Program-made: the position numbers and the translations under genes | Shown here: in pieces, positions 54,958 to 63,657 of the stretch | How positions within the stretch are numbered: position 1 is the first letter of the stretch | Layout of the letters: each line of letters begins with the position of its first letter | Source: Myxococcales bacterium | GTDB lineage: Bacteria > Myxococcota_A > Polyangia > Polyangiales > Polyangiaceae | Length of the DNA stretch: 64,000 bases | Direction of reading: 5' to 3' | NCBI GenBank assembly: GCA_016712525.1 | Contig: JADJQX010000001.1 | Span: 1,364,001-1,428,000, forward strand | Notes under the pieces: generated by a model | What the model was told of the DNA's origin: nothing | The model's database searches: none | The model's input: the letters and a program-made list of their open reading frames with translations, nothing else

Positions 54958-55830
54958 TCAGGGGGCCGCGTACCGCGCCTGGATGACCGCGGGGGACGGC
55001 ACCCCGACACGCTTGAAGGCGTGGCACAGCGCGGCTCCGGACGAGAAGCCGACGTCGGCGGCGACCTCCTCGACGGACGACGAGCCGCGGCTGAGGAGGG
55101 CGAAGGCCCCGGCCATCCGCCACCCGGCGGCGAACTCGCGGTAGCTCCGCACGGACGCGAAGTACCGCCGAAAGAACTCGTTCGACGTGCGTACGACCTG
55201 CCGCTCGCCGCGGAAGAGGCCGCGCGCGAGGTCATGGAGCGTCGTGCGTCGCGCGAGGGGGAACACGGCCGCGGCCACGAGCTTCGCGAAGGCCCGGTCG
55301 ACCTCGCGCACCTCGTCGCACGCGCGATCGACCTCGTCGCGGAAGACCGGGACGCCGTGCGCGCCGAGCGCTTCGGCCACGGTGCAGCCCCGCGCGCGCG
55401 CGTCCGCGTCCGACGTCGGCGCCGACACGAGCGCGTCGTGCACCTCGGAGAGGGCGGCCTTGGAGAGGCGAGACACGATCGATCGATCGATCCCCGACCT
55501 CGCGGACCTTGGGCGAAAGCTCGCCTTGATGCCGACGCTGTTCCTCTCGATGGGGTAGAGCGGCGCGCTCGCCCACGTCGGCGACGTGAGCACGTCCCCG
55601 GGCTCGAGCACGATCGGCGCGCCGTCGAGCGTCGTCGACATGGTGCCTTCGATCACCACGACCGCCATGGCCCACTCGCGGCTGCGCGGGTTGGCCCCCG
55701 TGCTGTGGTCGAAGAAGCGGCACCCGATGTGGCGCGCCCGCGTGACCGCGAAGCCGGGCGCGCGGAGCTCGAGCTGCTCGATGCATGGCTCGCCCGTCTC
55801 GGTCGCGAGCGCGTAGTCGAGGACGATCAT
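54958..55830 (-). CDS. AraC-family transcriptional regulator
   Basis: 290 residues. The N-terminal cupin-like sensor has the beta-pattern FFDHSTGANPRSREWAMAVV and LEPGDVLTSPTW. The C-terminal two helix-turn-helix units are VGFSSGAALCHAFKRVGVP (recognition helix of the second HTH) and, before it, SYREFAAGWRMAGAF with SSSVEEVAADVG, as in AraC/XylS. It is alone. The target may be a neighbour but none is suggested by an obvious shared operator. Confidence 0.9.
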   Translation of the reverse strand: MIVLDYALATETGEPCIEQLELRAPGFAVTRARHIGCRFFDHSTGANPRSREWAMAVVVIEGTMSTTLDGAPIVLEPGDVLTSPTWASAPLYPIERNSVGIKASFRPRSARSGIDRSIVSRLSKAALSEVHDALVSAPTSDADARARGCTVAEALGAHGVPVFRDEVDRACDEVREVDRAFAKLVAAAVFPLARRTTLHDLARGLFRGERQVVRTSNEFFRRYFASVRSYREFAAGWRMAGAFALLSRGSSSVEEVAADVGFSSGAALCHAFKRVGVPSPAVIQARYAAP

Positions 55831-55951
55831 CGGTACTAGGGTACACCGCGGTCGAGAAACGACGGAGACTAGGTGAGCGAGCCGCTGCGGGCGCCCACGG
55901 GCGGATGGGTGCGGGCGGCGAACGAGTCACCGGTTCGCGCCGCGATGCGAT

Positions 55952-56464
55952 TCATCTGCCCGTCGACGCGGCGAGGGACGCGAGCGCCCCGAAGACGCCC
56001 CATGCGCCGGCGGTCATCGCAGCGCAGAGAAGCAGTCTCTTGGCTACGGGTAGGGACGTGTCGCGCGAAAGCTTGGTGCAGCCAGCGGCGCCGCCGAGCC
56101 CGATCACGGTTGGAACGGCGCCGCCCTGGCTCACGACGGGGACGAGCACGCACGTGAGGATGAAGAAGTAGGCCCAGCCCGGAATGGGGATGGCCGCCGA
56201 CCCCGGGACTGGTTTGCCGTTCACGTAGACGTGGAGCTCCTCCGCGTATCCGAGCGGACCACGCTCGCGCACGAGCTGCACGTGCAACGCCGAGCCGTCG
56301 GGGAGGGACAGCTTCTTTCCGAGGCGGATCTCGTCGTAGCCCCCGTCGAGCCTCCCGATCTCGAGGCCGTCGAAGCGAACGACGCCGTCTCTCCACCCGA
56401 CCGACCACGAGACCTCGAGCTGCAGCGGCAAGCCCGGTCCGAGCGCGTAGCTCTGCGACGGCAT
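55952..56464 (-). CDS. small membrane protein, second gene of a cluster
   Basis: 170 residues, no cleaved signal. N-terminal ~105 residues are beta-rich with Gly/Asp turns. They are followed by two TM helices (WAYFFILTCVLVPVV; LLLCAAMTAGAWGVFGALASLAA). The upstream gene ends 6 bp before its start, so they are an operon. Unknown function. Confidence 0.8.
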   Translation of the reverse strand: MPSQSYALGPGLPLQLEVSWSVGWRDGVVRFDGLEIGRLDGGYDEIRLGKKLSLPDGSALHVQLVRERGPLGYAEELHVYVNGKPVPGSAAIPIPGWAYFFILTCVLVPVVSQGGAVPTVIGLGGAAGCTKLSRDTSLPVAKRLLLCAAMTAGAWGVFGALASLAASTGR

Positions 56465-56470
56465 GGGTTG

Positions 56471-57061
56471 CTAGGCCGCAGCGTGACGACGCGAAACACG
56501 CGCGTCGATGGCCTCTGCGCAACGAACGCAGGAGTCGACCAGGCGCTCGAGCGACGCGACGTCTTTGGGCATCGCTTCGATCGTGGCGGTCACGGCCGTC
56601 TCGGTGATGGCGGCCTGCCTCGTGTCGCGCAGGAACGCGGTGACGACGGGGCCGGTCGCCGCGTCGGCCAAGACCGGGTGGTGCGTCGGTTTTTCGACCT
56701 CGTCGGCGTCGAGCCGGGTGGCCTCCTCGAGGGGCGCGCCGAGGTAAGCGATGACGCGTGTGTCCGAGATTTCGTAGCGCCCGCGGCGTTGGAGCGCGAT
56801 CGTCCCCAGGAGCTGCATCCCGATCTCGACGTCGGTGCCACGGTACCGCCCGGCGATCCGGGGCGCATCGCCCACGTCGAGCCCCGACACCTCGAGCCCG
56901 TGAGCCTCGGCGAACTCGGCCCAAACGTCGCGCGAGGCGCCGAAGCTCCACACGATGTAGCCGATGCCGAGCGCGCAGAACGTGAGCAGCCCGCCGATGG
57001 CGAGCAGGGCCGGGTTCACCTTGTCGATGGCGTGGAGGACGGAGTCGATGGGGCTTTGCAT
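56471..57061 (-). CDS. small membrane protein, first gene of a cluster
   Basis: 196 residues from the ATG whose complement ends at 57061. One N-terminal TM helix (AIGGLLTFCALGIGYIVWSFG, about 21-41), then a soluble domain with GRYRGTDVEIGMQLLG and a helical C-terminus (LERLVDSCVRCAEAID). It shares its operon with the 170-residue membrane protein downstream. No known domain. Confidence 0.82.
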   Translation of the reverse strand: MQSPIDSVLHAIDKVNPALLAIGGLLTFCALGIGYIVWSFGASRDVWAEFAEAHGLEVSGLDVGDAPRIAGRYRGTDVEIGMQLLGTIALQRRGRYEISDTRVIAYLGAPLEEATRLDADEVEKPTHHPVLADAATGPVVTAFLRDTRQAAITETAVTATIEAMPKDVASLERLVDSCVRCAEAIDARVSRRHAAA

Positions 57062-57298
57062 GATGAAGGTGGGGTGTTGGAGGAGAGTGGGTCTCGGGCG
57101 TGGCGCGCGCCCGCAGACGTTCGCGGGCGGCGAAGCGGAAGAGCCACGGCGAGCACGACGAGCTGCGCGAGAAGTCGCGTCGTCGTCGACGAATCGATGG
57201 GGCCCGCCTCGCCGCCGAGGTGGAGGGAGCGCCCCTCGCGCCACCGAGCCGGGTTTTGCACGCCCGAGGGGGCGATTCAAGCGCCCCACCGGCGAATG

Positions 57299-58021
57299 TC
57301 ACCTCGCATCAATCCGTGTCGCCCTCGGAGCGCGGAGCGGTGCCACGGTGTCTGCGAACGCGCGGAGCTCGCGCGAGAGCTCCGCGACGGCGGCGCGGCG
57401 CTCGTGGATCAAGCGCCACATGAAATCGCCGCTTGCGCGGGTGTAGGTCCCGTCGGGACGGACCCCCACGAGGCGGCCCGTCCACCCGAAGGGAATGCGC
57501 ACCTTCTCACCGCCGCGAAACGCGAGGACCAAGCGTCTGCCGTCCTCCACGCTCGTCTCGGTCACCTCGTCGAGCGAGAGGAGAGTGAGGCCCGCGCGTC
57601 GAACCTCGAGGACCTCCCACGGGAAGAGGTACACGCCCTCCGGAAGGGGGAGCTGCCGGCGTTCGTGGCGCTCGCGCGCTGCGACGACGGCCCCGACCGC
57701 GAACGAGGTGACCGCGACCGCGCCGGCTACCAGGTCGAGGCCCCGCTTCGTGCCGTCCGAGAGCATGGTTCGGAGCACGTTGCTCCAGTTGAGCCCTGCC
57801 ACGAAAAAGACGAACACACCGATCGCTCCCGCGACGGCCGCGACCCACGGCCAGAGTCGAGGCGGATCCTCGAAGCTCCAGATCGGTTTCCCCAGGCGCT
57901 CGGCGCGTTGCCGGGCGAGGATCACTTCGTCCTCCACCTCGGGCTCGCGCTTCACCTGGAGGGTGGAGAGTTGGTCTTTGGCCTGCTCGGGTAGGTCGCT
58001 CCACGCGTACGTCGTCGCCAT
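57299..58021 (-). CDS. membrane protein with two TM segments
   Basis: 240 residues from the ATG whose complement ends at 58021, with a clear ribosome-binding site (AAGGGAAGAA) on the minus strand. Cytoplasmic Glu/Arg-rich start, TM1 (VAAVAGAIGVFVFFVAGL, about 57-75) and TM2 (VAGAVAVTSFAVGAVVAA, about 95-113), then a soluble PH-like beta region (LPEGVYLFPWEVLEVRRAG, LVLAFRGGEKVRIPFGWTG). Such short bPH-like membrane proteins are of unknown role. It is 237 bp upstream of the two-gene cluster. Confidence 0.82.
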   Translation of the reverse strand: MATTYAWSDLPEQAKDQLSTLQVKREPEVEDEVILARQRAERLGKPIWSFEDPPRLWPWVAAVAGAIGVFVFFVAGLNWSNVLRTMLSDGTKRGLDLVAGAVAVTSFAVGAVVAARERHERRQLPLPEGVYLFPWEVLEVRRAGLTLLSLDEVTETSVEDGRRLVLAFRGGEKVRIPFGWTGRLVGVRPDGTYTRASGDFMWRLIHERRAAVAELSRELRAFADTVAPLRAPRATRIDAR

Positions 58022-58420
58022 CGGTTCTTCCCTTTTGCCTTGCGCGCTCGACGCGCGGTCGAACGCTGCGGTCGTGCACGAGCCCGCCTTCACGCGTCGT
58101 GGTCGACGCCGAATGGCCCCTTGGCTCTGCATCGGCGAGCGGGATGTGGCATGAGGCCCGGGCTCGTTCAAGGCGCGGGCGCCGAATGTCACTTTGCATC
58201 AACGCCTTGGCGGAACCTCTGCGCTTCGCGAACCTCTGCGGCAGCGTGCCCGGGGGACCTCCGACGTGGATGACCCTTTGGTAGCCGCGTAGAGGTTCGT
58301 CGGGGACGGCGCCGACTCCAGGGAGTACTTGGGGAGGTCCACCATCGTGAGGCAGGGCTTCGCGGCGGAAGGACTTCGCGGCGGTTGACGCCGTGGGGCG
58401 CGCTCGACGATGGTCGTTCC
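58022..58420. other. intergenic region with possible gene remnant
   Basis: 399 bp between divergent genes. On the minus strand around 58190-58250 the frame ends AEVREAQRFRQGVDAK-stop. The nearby bases GAATGTCACTTTGCATCAA resemble the 3' end of the 57299 gene (GAATGTCACCTCGCATCAA), so this may be a degraded copy of that end. No intact gene is seen. Promoters of the flanking genes should lie here. Confidence 0.35.
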
Positions 58421-59110
58421 ATGCTCACCGTGGAGACGCTCACCGACTCGGACGGCCCGTTCGACGTCACCGTGGCCGCGGGCCCGAGCGACGTTCCCGT
58501 GGTGCTCTTTGCCGTGGGCGGCGGAGGCGATCCCAAGCGCCACGCGCCGCTGCTCGAAGCGCTCGCGGCGAAGGGTCACGCGGTCGTCGCGCCACATTTC
58601 ACGAGGATCGGGCCCGCGGTCGAAGAGGCCCATCTGCTCGTCCGCGCCCGCCGGCTCACGCAGGCGCTCGATGCCTTCGTGCCCGGCGCGCGACGCGCCG
58701 TCGGGATCGGACACTCGATCGGAGCGACGACGCTGCTCGCCTTGGCAGGCGCGACACCCTGGCTCGGCCCCGGTCGCCCTGTGCCGATCGCCCCCGCGTC
58801 GAGGCTCTCCAAGCTCGCGCTCCTCGCGCCGACCACGGGATTTTTCAGAGCGCCCGGCGCGCTCCAAGGCGTCGCGGTGCCGCTCTACGTCCACGCAGGC
58901 TCGGCCGACGCGATAACGCCGCCCTCGCACGCCGAGCTCCTGCGTGACACGCTTTCGGATCGTGTGGGCGTCGAGCTCCACGTGACGTCCGGCGCCGGTC
59001 ACTTCTCGTTCATGCACGCGCCGCCTCCGGGCACGACCGAGCCGCTCGCGGACCGCGACGCGTTCCTCGGCGGGCTGGTACGAGATCTCCAAGCGTTCGC
59101 CGCCTCGTGA
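58421..59110 (+). CDS. alpha/beta hydrolase, dienelactone-hydrolase-like
   Basis: 229 residues from the ATG at 58421, preferred because homology begins directly after it; TTG 58385 is possible. Alpha/beta hydrolase core: VVLFAVGGGGDP (oxyanion loop), HAVVAPHF, nucleophile elbow GIGHSIGATT, Asp in AGSADAITPP and His in GAGHFSF. Catalytic Ser/Asp/His are all present. A cytoplasmic esterase or lactonase is likely; the substrate cannot be told. It may be cotranscribed with the lipoprotein gene 54 bp downstream. Confidence 0.88.
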   Translation: MLTVETLTDSDGPFDVTVAAGPSDVPVVLFAVGGGGDPKRHAPLLEALAAKGHAVVAPHFTRIGPAVEEAHLLVRARRLTQALDAFVPGARRAVGIGHSIGATTLLALAGATPWLGPGRPVPIAPASRLSKLALLAPTTGFFRAPGALQGVAVPLYVHAGSADAITPPSHAELLRDTLSDRVGVELHVTSGAGHFSFMHAPPPGTTEPLADRDAFLGGLVRDLQAFAAS

Positions 59111-59164
59111 CGGCGCGTGGAGCTGGCCGTAGAACGAAAGGAGCGCCTCGAGCGTTCGAACGGC

Positions 59165-60148
59165 ATGCCCTCCTGGTCCCTCGCTCCCCTCGTGTTGGCG
59201 GCCCTCGTCCTCGGGGCGTGCGCGGTGAAGCGTCCCGAGCGCGCCGAGGTCGTGCTCGGGGCGCCGGCGAAGGGTACGGCGCTCGTCGTCGCCGCCGCAC
59301 CCCCGAAGGCGAAACCGAACGAGGCCCAGGCGTGTTTTCCGCCGGGTAGCCGCGATCTGCACCTCACGGCGGCGTGGCTCGAGCGAGGCCGCGCGCACTA
59401 CTGCCTCGAGCCGGACTCCGACGAGGGGGAGACCGATCCGGCGATGCGGTCGTGCTGGAGCACTGGCCCGGAAGGGGACCTTCGCCGCGAGGTGCACCGG
59501 ATCGTGCCTTCGCCGCGCCTGCCGACGGAGCCCTTTCGTCGCGAGAGCGCCGACGGAAAGCTCACCTTTCGCCTCGAGGGAGGTCTTCTCTCGCCGAAGA
59601 AGGCCGTGGGGGTGCTCGAGCAGAAGAGCCCTCGAAAGGTGCTGAAGCGCGCGCCCATCGACTACGACGAGCACCTCGCGTTCGACGGGTTCGTCGGGAG
59701 CGCCATCGTCCTCCGAACTTGGGTGGACGAAGGGCCGGGCTGCACACTCACCCTCGTGGACCCGAGGAAGGCGTGGCCCTCGGGCCTGAACCTCGACGCC
59801 GGCACGCACCTCGGGAGCTGTTATGGCGGCACGCACCTCCTCCGCACTCGCGCGGACGAGGTCGCCGTGCTCGACGCGGGCGGCTCGGGGCTCGTGTTCG
59901 TGAACGAGGCGGATCTCACGACGACCGAGCTCGATCTGGAGCGCCAGGCCGGGCCCGAGATGGGCACACCCTTCGTGGGCTTCCGAGAGGGTCAGACGCT
60001 CACTCTTGTGTATGGTGCACCCATCGCGGGGGACGTCGTTCGCGTCGATCTGGGCGAAAAGCGCGTGACGAGCACCCATTCGCCGAGCCTGTGCGAGCCC
60101 GCAGAGAAGGCCGAGCCTCCCGCGGGCGAACCCGAGGTCGACTTCTAG
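59165..60148 (+). CDS. lipoprotein of unknown function
   Basis: 327 residues from the ATG at 59165, chosen for the lipoprotein signal (lipobox VLGAC, Cys 19). Beta-rich mature chain, perhaps a partial propeller (EVVLGAPAKGTALVV, LTFRLEGGLLS, ADEVAVLDAGGSGLVFV, EGQTLTLVYGAPIAGD). Four Cys (CFPPG, YCLEPD, SCWST, GCTLTL) may form disulfides. It is downstream of the hydrolase and its last 4 bp overlap the end of the convergent zinc-ribbon gene. Confidence 0.82.
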   Translation: MPSWSLAPLVLAALVLGACAVKRPERAEVVLGAPAKGTALVVAAAPPKAKPNEAQACFPPGSRDLHLTAAWLERGRAHYCLEPDSDEGETDPAMRSCWSTGPEGDLRREVHRIVPSPRLPTEPFRRESADGKLTFRLEGGLLSPKKAVGVLEQKSPRKVLKRAPIDYDEHLAFDGFVGSAIVLRTWVDEGPGCTLTLVDPRKAWPSGLNLDAGTHLGSCYGGTHLLRTRADEVAVLDAGGSGLVFVNEADLTTTELDLERQAGPEMGTPFVGFREGQTLTLVYGAPIAGDVVRVDLGEKRVTSTHSPSLCEPAEKAEPPAGEPEVDF

Positions 60149-60414
60149 AGACCCGGGGAGCCGTACGACGCGTTCGTGGCGCCGACGTTCACGTGGTGCT
60201 GGAGGGCGATGTAGCCTTTGGCGCCCGCGGCTCCGACGGCGGCGGTGACCCCGAGGACGATGGCCACGCGCGAGAGCGTCTTGGTGGTGCGACGTTCGGC
60301 CTCGAGCGGAGTCTTGTCCCCGCAGAACGGGCAAGCGGCTTCGGACACGTGGCGGTGGCGGCTACATGTGGGGCAAACAGCGAGGCTCACCCCCTCACGA
60401 TAGCTGTCGCCCAT
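60145..60414 (-). CDS. small zinc-ribbon membrane protein
   Basis: 89 residues from the ATG whose complement ends at 60414. An N-terminal zinc ribbon (CPTC and CPFC, 16 residues apart) precedes one TM helix (VAIVLGVTAAVGAAGAKGYIAL). Its stop overlaps the convergent lipoprotein stop. The function is unknown. The 60415-60704 gap shows no gene. Confidence 0.75.
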   Translation of the reverse strand: MGDSYREGVSLAVCPTCSRHRHVSEAACPFCGDKTPLEAERRTTKTLSRVAIVLGVTAAVGAAGAKGYIALQHHVNVGATNASYGSPGL

Positions 60415-60704
60415 GCGCTCGCAAGCGAGGGCGCGCGGGGTCGGTGCACGCTCTCTCGTCGGTGGGGTGCACCGACGCCGTGGGGCCGAACAGCGGTCGC
60501 GCCTTCGACGACGAACGTCGTGTGGAGGTCTTCGTGGACTACGGTCATGTCCTGCGAGGCGAGCGCGTCGCGATGAGCAGGAACGTGCCTTGGCGCGTGG
60601 CCCGGAGGCCCTGGCGAGGGGCTTCTCGGGACCGAGCGGGAGCCGAGTGGCGCACGAGAGCCCGAAGCTACCGTCGCGGGAGCTTTCGAGGATAAGCTCC
60701 GGTC

Positions 60705-61112
60705 ATGTGGACCTGTCCGGCCTGCCGTGGAGAGCTCGTGCGTGCTCATCCCGTTCATGGCGTGTACGCGTGCGGCGCGTGCCGCGGCATGTGGACCGAC
60801 CACGCCGCCAGCTTGGCGCTGCGCGCAGCCGACGCGGATCCGGCCTTTTCCCAGATCGCCCGCCAGCTCGACGAGGGGGCGCGGGGCTCGGCGCCATCGG
60901 GGAGCGCGAGGTCGTGCCCGGAGTGCGGGGCCGCGCTCGCCCCCACGAAGCTCTTCGGGGTGGACCTCGACTACTGCCAAGCGCACGGGACGTTCTTCGA
61001 TCGAGGTGAGGTCGCGAAGCTCCAGGAGGCGGGGGTGGACGGGAAGGGCAAGGCCCTCTCGGCCGGGGCGATCGCCCTGGGAGTGCTCGAGATCCTGTCG
61101 TTTTTCGGCTGA
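60705..61112 (+). CDS. zf-TFIIB-family zinc-ribbon protein
   Basis: 135 residues with two zinc knuckle units: CPAC...CGAC (about 4-27) and CPEC...C-x-AHGTFFDRGE (about 70-101). The last is the signature of the zf-TFIIB family found in many bacteria. C-terminal helix GAIALGVLEILSFFG is hydrophobic. Unknown role; often paired with VWA or transport genes. Confidence 0.88.
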   Translation: MWTCPACRGELVRAHPVHGVYACGACRGMWTDHAASLALRAADADPAFSQIARQLDEGARGSAPSGSARSCPECGAALAPTKLFGVDLDYCQAHGTFFDRGEVAKLQEAGVDGKGKALSAGAIALGVLEILSFFG

Positions 61113-61171
61113 TCTCGGCGCATTTTCGAGAAAAGAGATCCTCCGCGGGCCTCGTGCGTACGAGGCTCCCC

Positions 61172-62692
61172 ATGCGCACTTTCGCTCGCGGGCTCTTCGT
61201 CTCCTCCCTCTTGCTCGGGCTCGCCGCGTGCTCGCCGCCGGCCAAGGCGCCGGAGCCGACGATCGCGAAAGAGCCGGTTCCGGTCGCGTGTGATCCCGCG
61301 AAGCCACCGGTGAGCGCGCCCGCGACCCCTTCCACGACCACGGCCAGCGCCGTGGAGGTCTCGCGCGCCCCTCGCATCGACGTGACCACCGCGACCACCC
61401 CGAACCTCGCGAGGGCCGAGAAGGAGACCGAGGTCACCGTCCGCGTGCGCGTGCGCGGCCTCCCCCTCGCCCAGACCCAGCGCCCCCCGCTCGACCTCGC
61501 CCTCGTCGTGGACACTTCGGGCTCGATGGATGGTGTCGCGATCGAGAAGGCCCGAGAGGCGGTGGGCCGGCTCGTCGACCTGCTCGCCGAGGGAGACGTC
61601 GTCTCGATCGTGACCTTCGGCTCGCACCCCAAGGTGGTGGTCCCCACGACGAAGATCGACAAAGAGACGCGGCCTGGCGCCAAGGCTGCCATCGCGCAAA
61701 TCAAGGCCGAGGGGACGACGGACATGGCCGGCGGCCTCGCGACGGGCCTCGCGCAGCTCCGCGGGTCGTGTGCTCCGCCGAACGCGATCCACCGCCTCGT
61801 GCTCGTCGGTGACGGCGTACCGAACGACAGCGCGCCGGTGCTCCAGATCGCCGATCAGGCGAAGGCCGCGCACGTCCCGATCACGACGCTCGGCCTCGGC
61901 AACGACTTCGACGAGACGCTCATGGTGGCCGTCGCTCAGCGCTCGTCGGCGACGTTCCACTTCGTGGAGGACGGCGCCGGGGTGGCGGCGGTCTTCGAGA
62001 AGGAGCTCACGCGGATGGAGCGCGTGGTGGCGCGCGGCACGCAGCTCGAGATCGTCGGAGGCCCGGGCGTCACCATCCGAGAAATCGTCGGCTTCGGGGC
62101 CGTCTCGGGCTCGCGCGTGGCGCACCTCCCGTTGGGCGATCTGGCGGAAGGTCAGGTGCGCGACGTGTTCGTGAGGGCCACCGTGAAGGGCATCAAAGAC
62201 GGCCGCAACGCCGAGCTGCTCGACGCCAACGTGTCGTACTCGGCGCCCGAGCTCGGGGCCATGACGGCCTCGTCCTTCGCGAAAATGCCCATGTCCGCCG
62301 ACGAGGGGCGCCTGAAGGACGCGAGCGTGAGGGAGATCGAGCACGGGTCGACCACCGTCCGGGTCGCCGACGGGATCGTGAAGGCCGTGGCGCTGGCCCG
62401 CGCCGGGGATCTCGCGGGCGCGCGGAAGATCCTCGACGCGGCCCAGAAGCTCGCGAAAGAGGGCGAGACGAAGTTCGGGGACAAGGCCCTCGGAGAGAAG
62501 GTCGCCGAGATGGCGAAGCTCCGAAAGACCTTGCCCTCGCTCCTTCCTCAGGTCGACGACACGATGCGCAGCGGCATGGGGGGTGGGATGGGTCGGCCGA
62601 TGGCGCCGAGGCCCGTCGCGGCGAGCCCCGCCGACGCGATGAGCCTGCGGGCCTCGCACGGTGAGGCGATGAAGCAGCTTCAGGGCCTCTGA
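61172..62692 (+). CDS. lipoprotein with VWA domain
   Basis: 506 residues from the ATG at 61172 (GTG 61154 is an alternative). Lipobox LAAC (Cys 20). The VWA domain begins at ALVVDTSGSMDG, with an intact MIDAS (Asp 114, Ser 116, Ser 118), then KAREAVGRLVDLLAEGDVVSIVTF and GTTDMAGGL (the third MIDAS Thr/Asp). A beta-rich region and helices follow. Ca/Mg-dependent protein binding on the cell surface is likely. Its last 13 bp overlap the convergent gene. Confidence 0.9.
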   Translation: MRTFARGLFVSSLLLGLAACSPPAKAPEPTIAKEPVPVACDPAKPPVSAPATPSTTTASAVEVSRAPRIDVTTATTPNLARAEKETEVTVRVRVRGLPLAQTQRPPLDLALVVDTSGSMDGVAIEKAREAVGRLVDLLAEGDVVSIVTFGSHPKVVVPTTKIDKETRPGAKAAIAQIKAEGTTDMAGGLATGLAQLRGSCAPPNAIHRLVLVGDGVPNDSAPVLQIADQAKAAHVPITTLGLGNDFDETLMVAVAQRSSATFHFVEDGAGVAAVFEKELTRMERVVARGTQLEIVGGPGVTIREIVGFGAVSGSRVAHLPLGDLAEGQVRDVFVRATVKGIKDGRNAELLDANVSYSAPELGAMTASSFAKMPMSADEGRLKDASVREIEHGSTTVRVADGIVKAVALARAGDLAGARKILDAAQKLAKEGETKFGDKALGEKVAEMAKLRKTLPSLLPQVDDTMRSGMGGGMGRPMAPRPVAASPADAMSLRASHGEAMKQLQGL

Positions 62693-63426
62693 GCCTTCGC
62701 CGCCGCCACGCGCTCCGCTTCACGTAGCAGCTCGCGGAGGCGCTTTTTGTCGGGGATGTACGCCTCCACGGCCACGTGGCCCCAGCCCCACGGAGTCTCC
62801 CCCGCGTGGTGCTTCGCTCGGTACGCGGGCGAGGCCAAGCGGAGCTTCGTGAAGGCGCACGTGCGTTCCCTCGGGTTCGGGAGCTCGTAGGAGAGAGGCT
62901 CCGTCGCCACGTACACGAAGGCCTCGCCGCGGCGCACGAGCCATCGCCCGTCGGCGAGGGGGCGATGATCGCGCGAGGCCCGCTGCTGCCTCGCGAGCTC
63001 ACGGAGCAGCCCCGTGCGTGGGCACACGTAGAGGACGCTGCGCCGCCGCCGGTAGAGCCCGAGGGCCGTCCCCTGCGCGGTGAAGAGCCTGCCATCGTGT
63101 TCGATCACGTGGAGCTCGACGAAGTCGTCGACGTGGTCGCGCACGTGCTGCTTCACGGCGTTGTTCGGAGAGAGGTGCTCCGAGAGCTCGGAGTACACCC
63201 GGTCCCAGGGCCTACCGACCTGCTGGCCGAGCCATCGACGGAGCGGCGCGAGGTTCTCGGCCAGCCATTTGGTCCGGTATCTCGTGCCGTAGGGCTCGAC
63301 GAGGGCAGAGCCGTCGAGGGCCCCCGCGCTCATTTTCGCGCGGGGGTACGAAGGAGCCTTTCGCCCGTGGCGGCCGCGGTAACCCCGAGGTCGCTCGAGC
63401 AAGAGCTCGAACATGTCTGAGCGCAT
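62680..63426 (-). CDS. hypothetical protein, convergent with the VWA gene
   Basis: 248 residues from the ATG whose complement ends at 63426, chosen because upstream residues are Arg/Ala-rich and look non-coding. Basic, cytoplasmic, with HVRDHVDDFVELHVIEHDG, LYRRRRSVLYVCPRTGL and a Trp/His region (GETPWGWGHVAVEAY). It resembles myxobacterial conserved hypotheticals, without a named family. Stop codons of this gene and the VWA gene overlap by 13 bp. Confidence 0.78.
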   Translation of the reverse strand: MRSDMFELLLERPRGYRGRHGRKAPSYPRAKMSAGALDGSALVEPYGTRYRTKWLAENLAPLRRWLGQQVGRPWDRVYSELSEHLSPNNAVKQHVRDHVDDFVELHVIEHDGRLFTAQGTALGLYRRRRSVLYVCPRTGLLRELARQQRASRDHRPLADGRWLVRRGEAFVYVATEPLSYELPNPRERTCAFTKLRLASPAYRAKHHAGETPWGWGHVAVEAYIPDKKRLRELLREAERVAAAKAQRP

Positions 63427-63657
63427 GACGTCACTCCACGCACGCGCGCGGGGCCGCCCTTGGGCAGCAGGCGCGCGTGCTTGCACACGTGCACACCTCT
63501 CCACGGCGTGACTCGGCCAACGGGAGCCACGGGAGAGACGTTCAAAAATGAGGTGCGGGGAGGATGGCCACCGAGGGCGGCCGCATGGGAGTCTCGCTTC
63601 GACGAGGGCCTGGGGCGAAGATTCAACCCTTGGACGAGATTCGTCCGCGGCCGTGTG

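Noticed and set aside
58199..60334. 711-residue minus-strand frame over the hydrolase and lipoprotein genes
   Set aside because: Arg/His-rich antisense shadow of two well-supported plus-strand genes.
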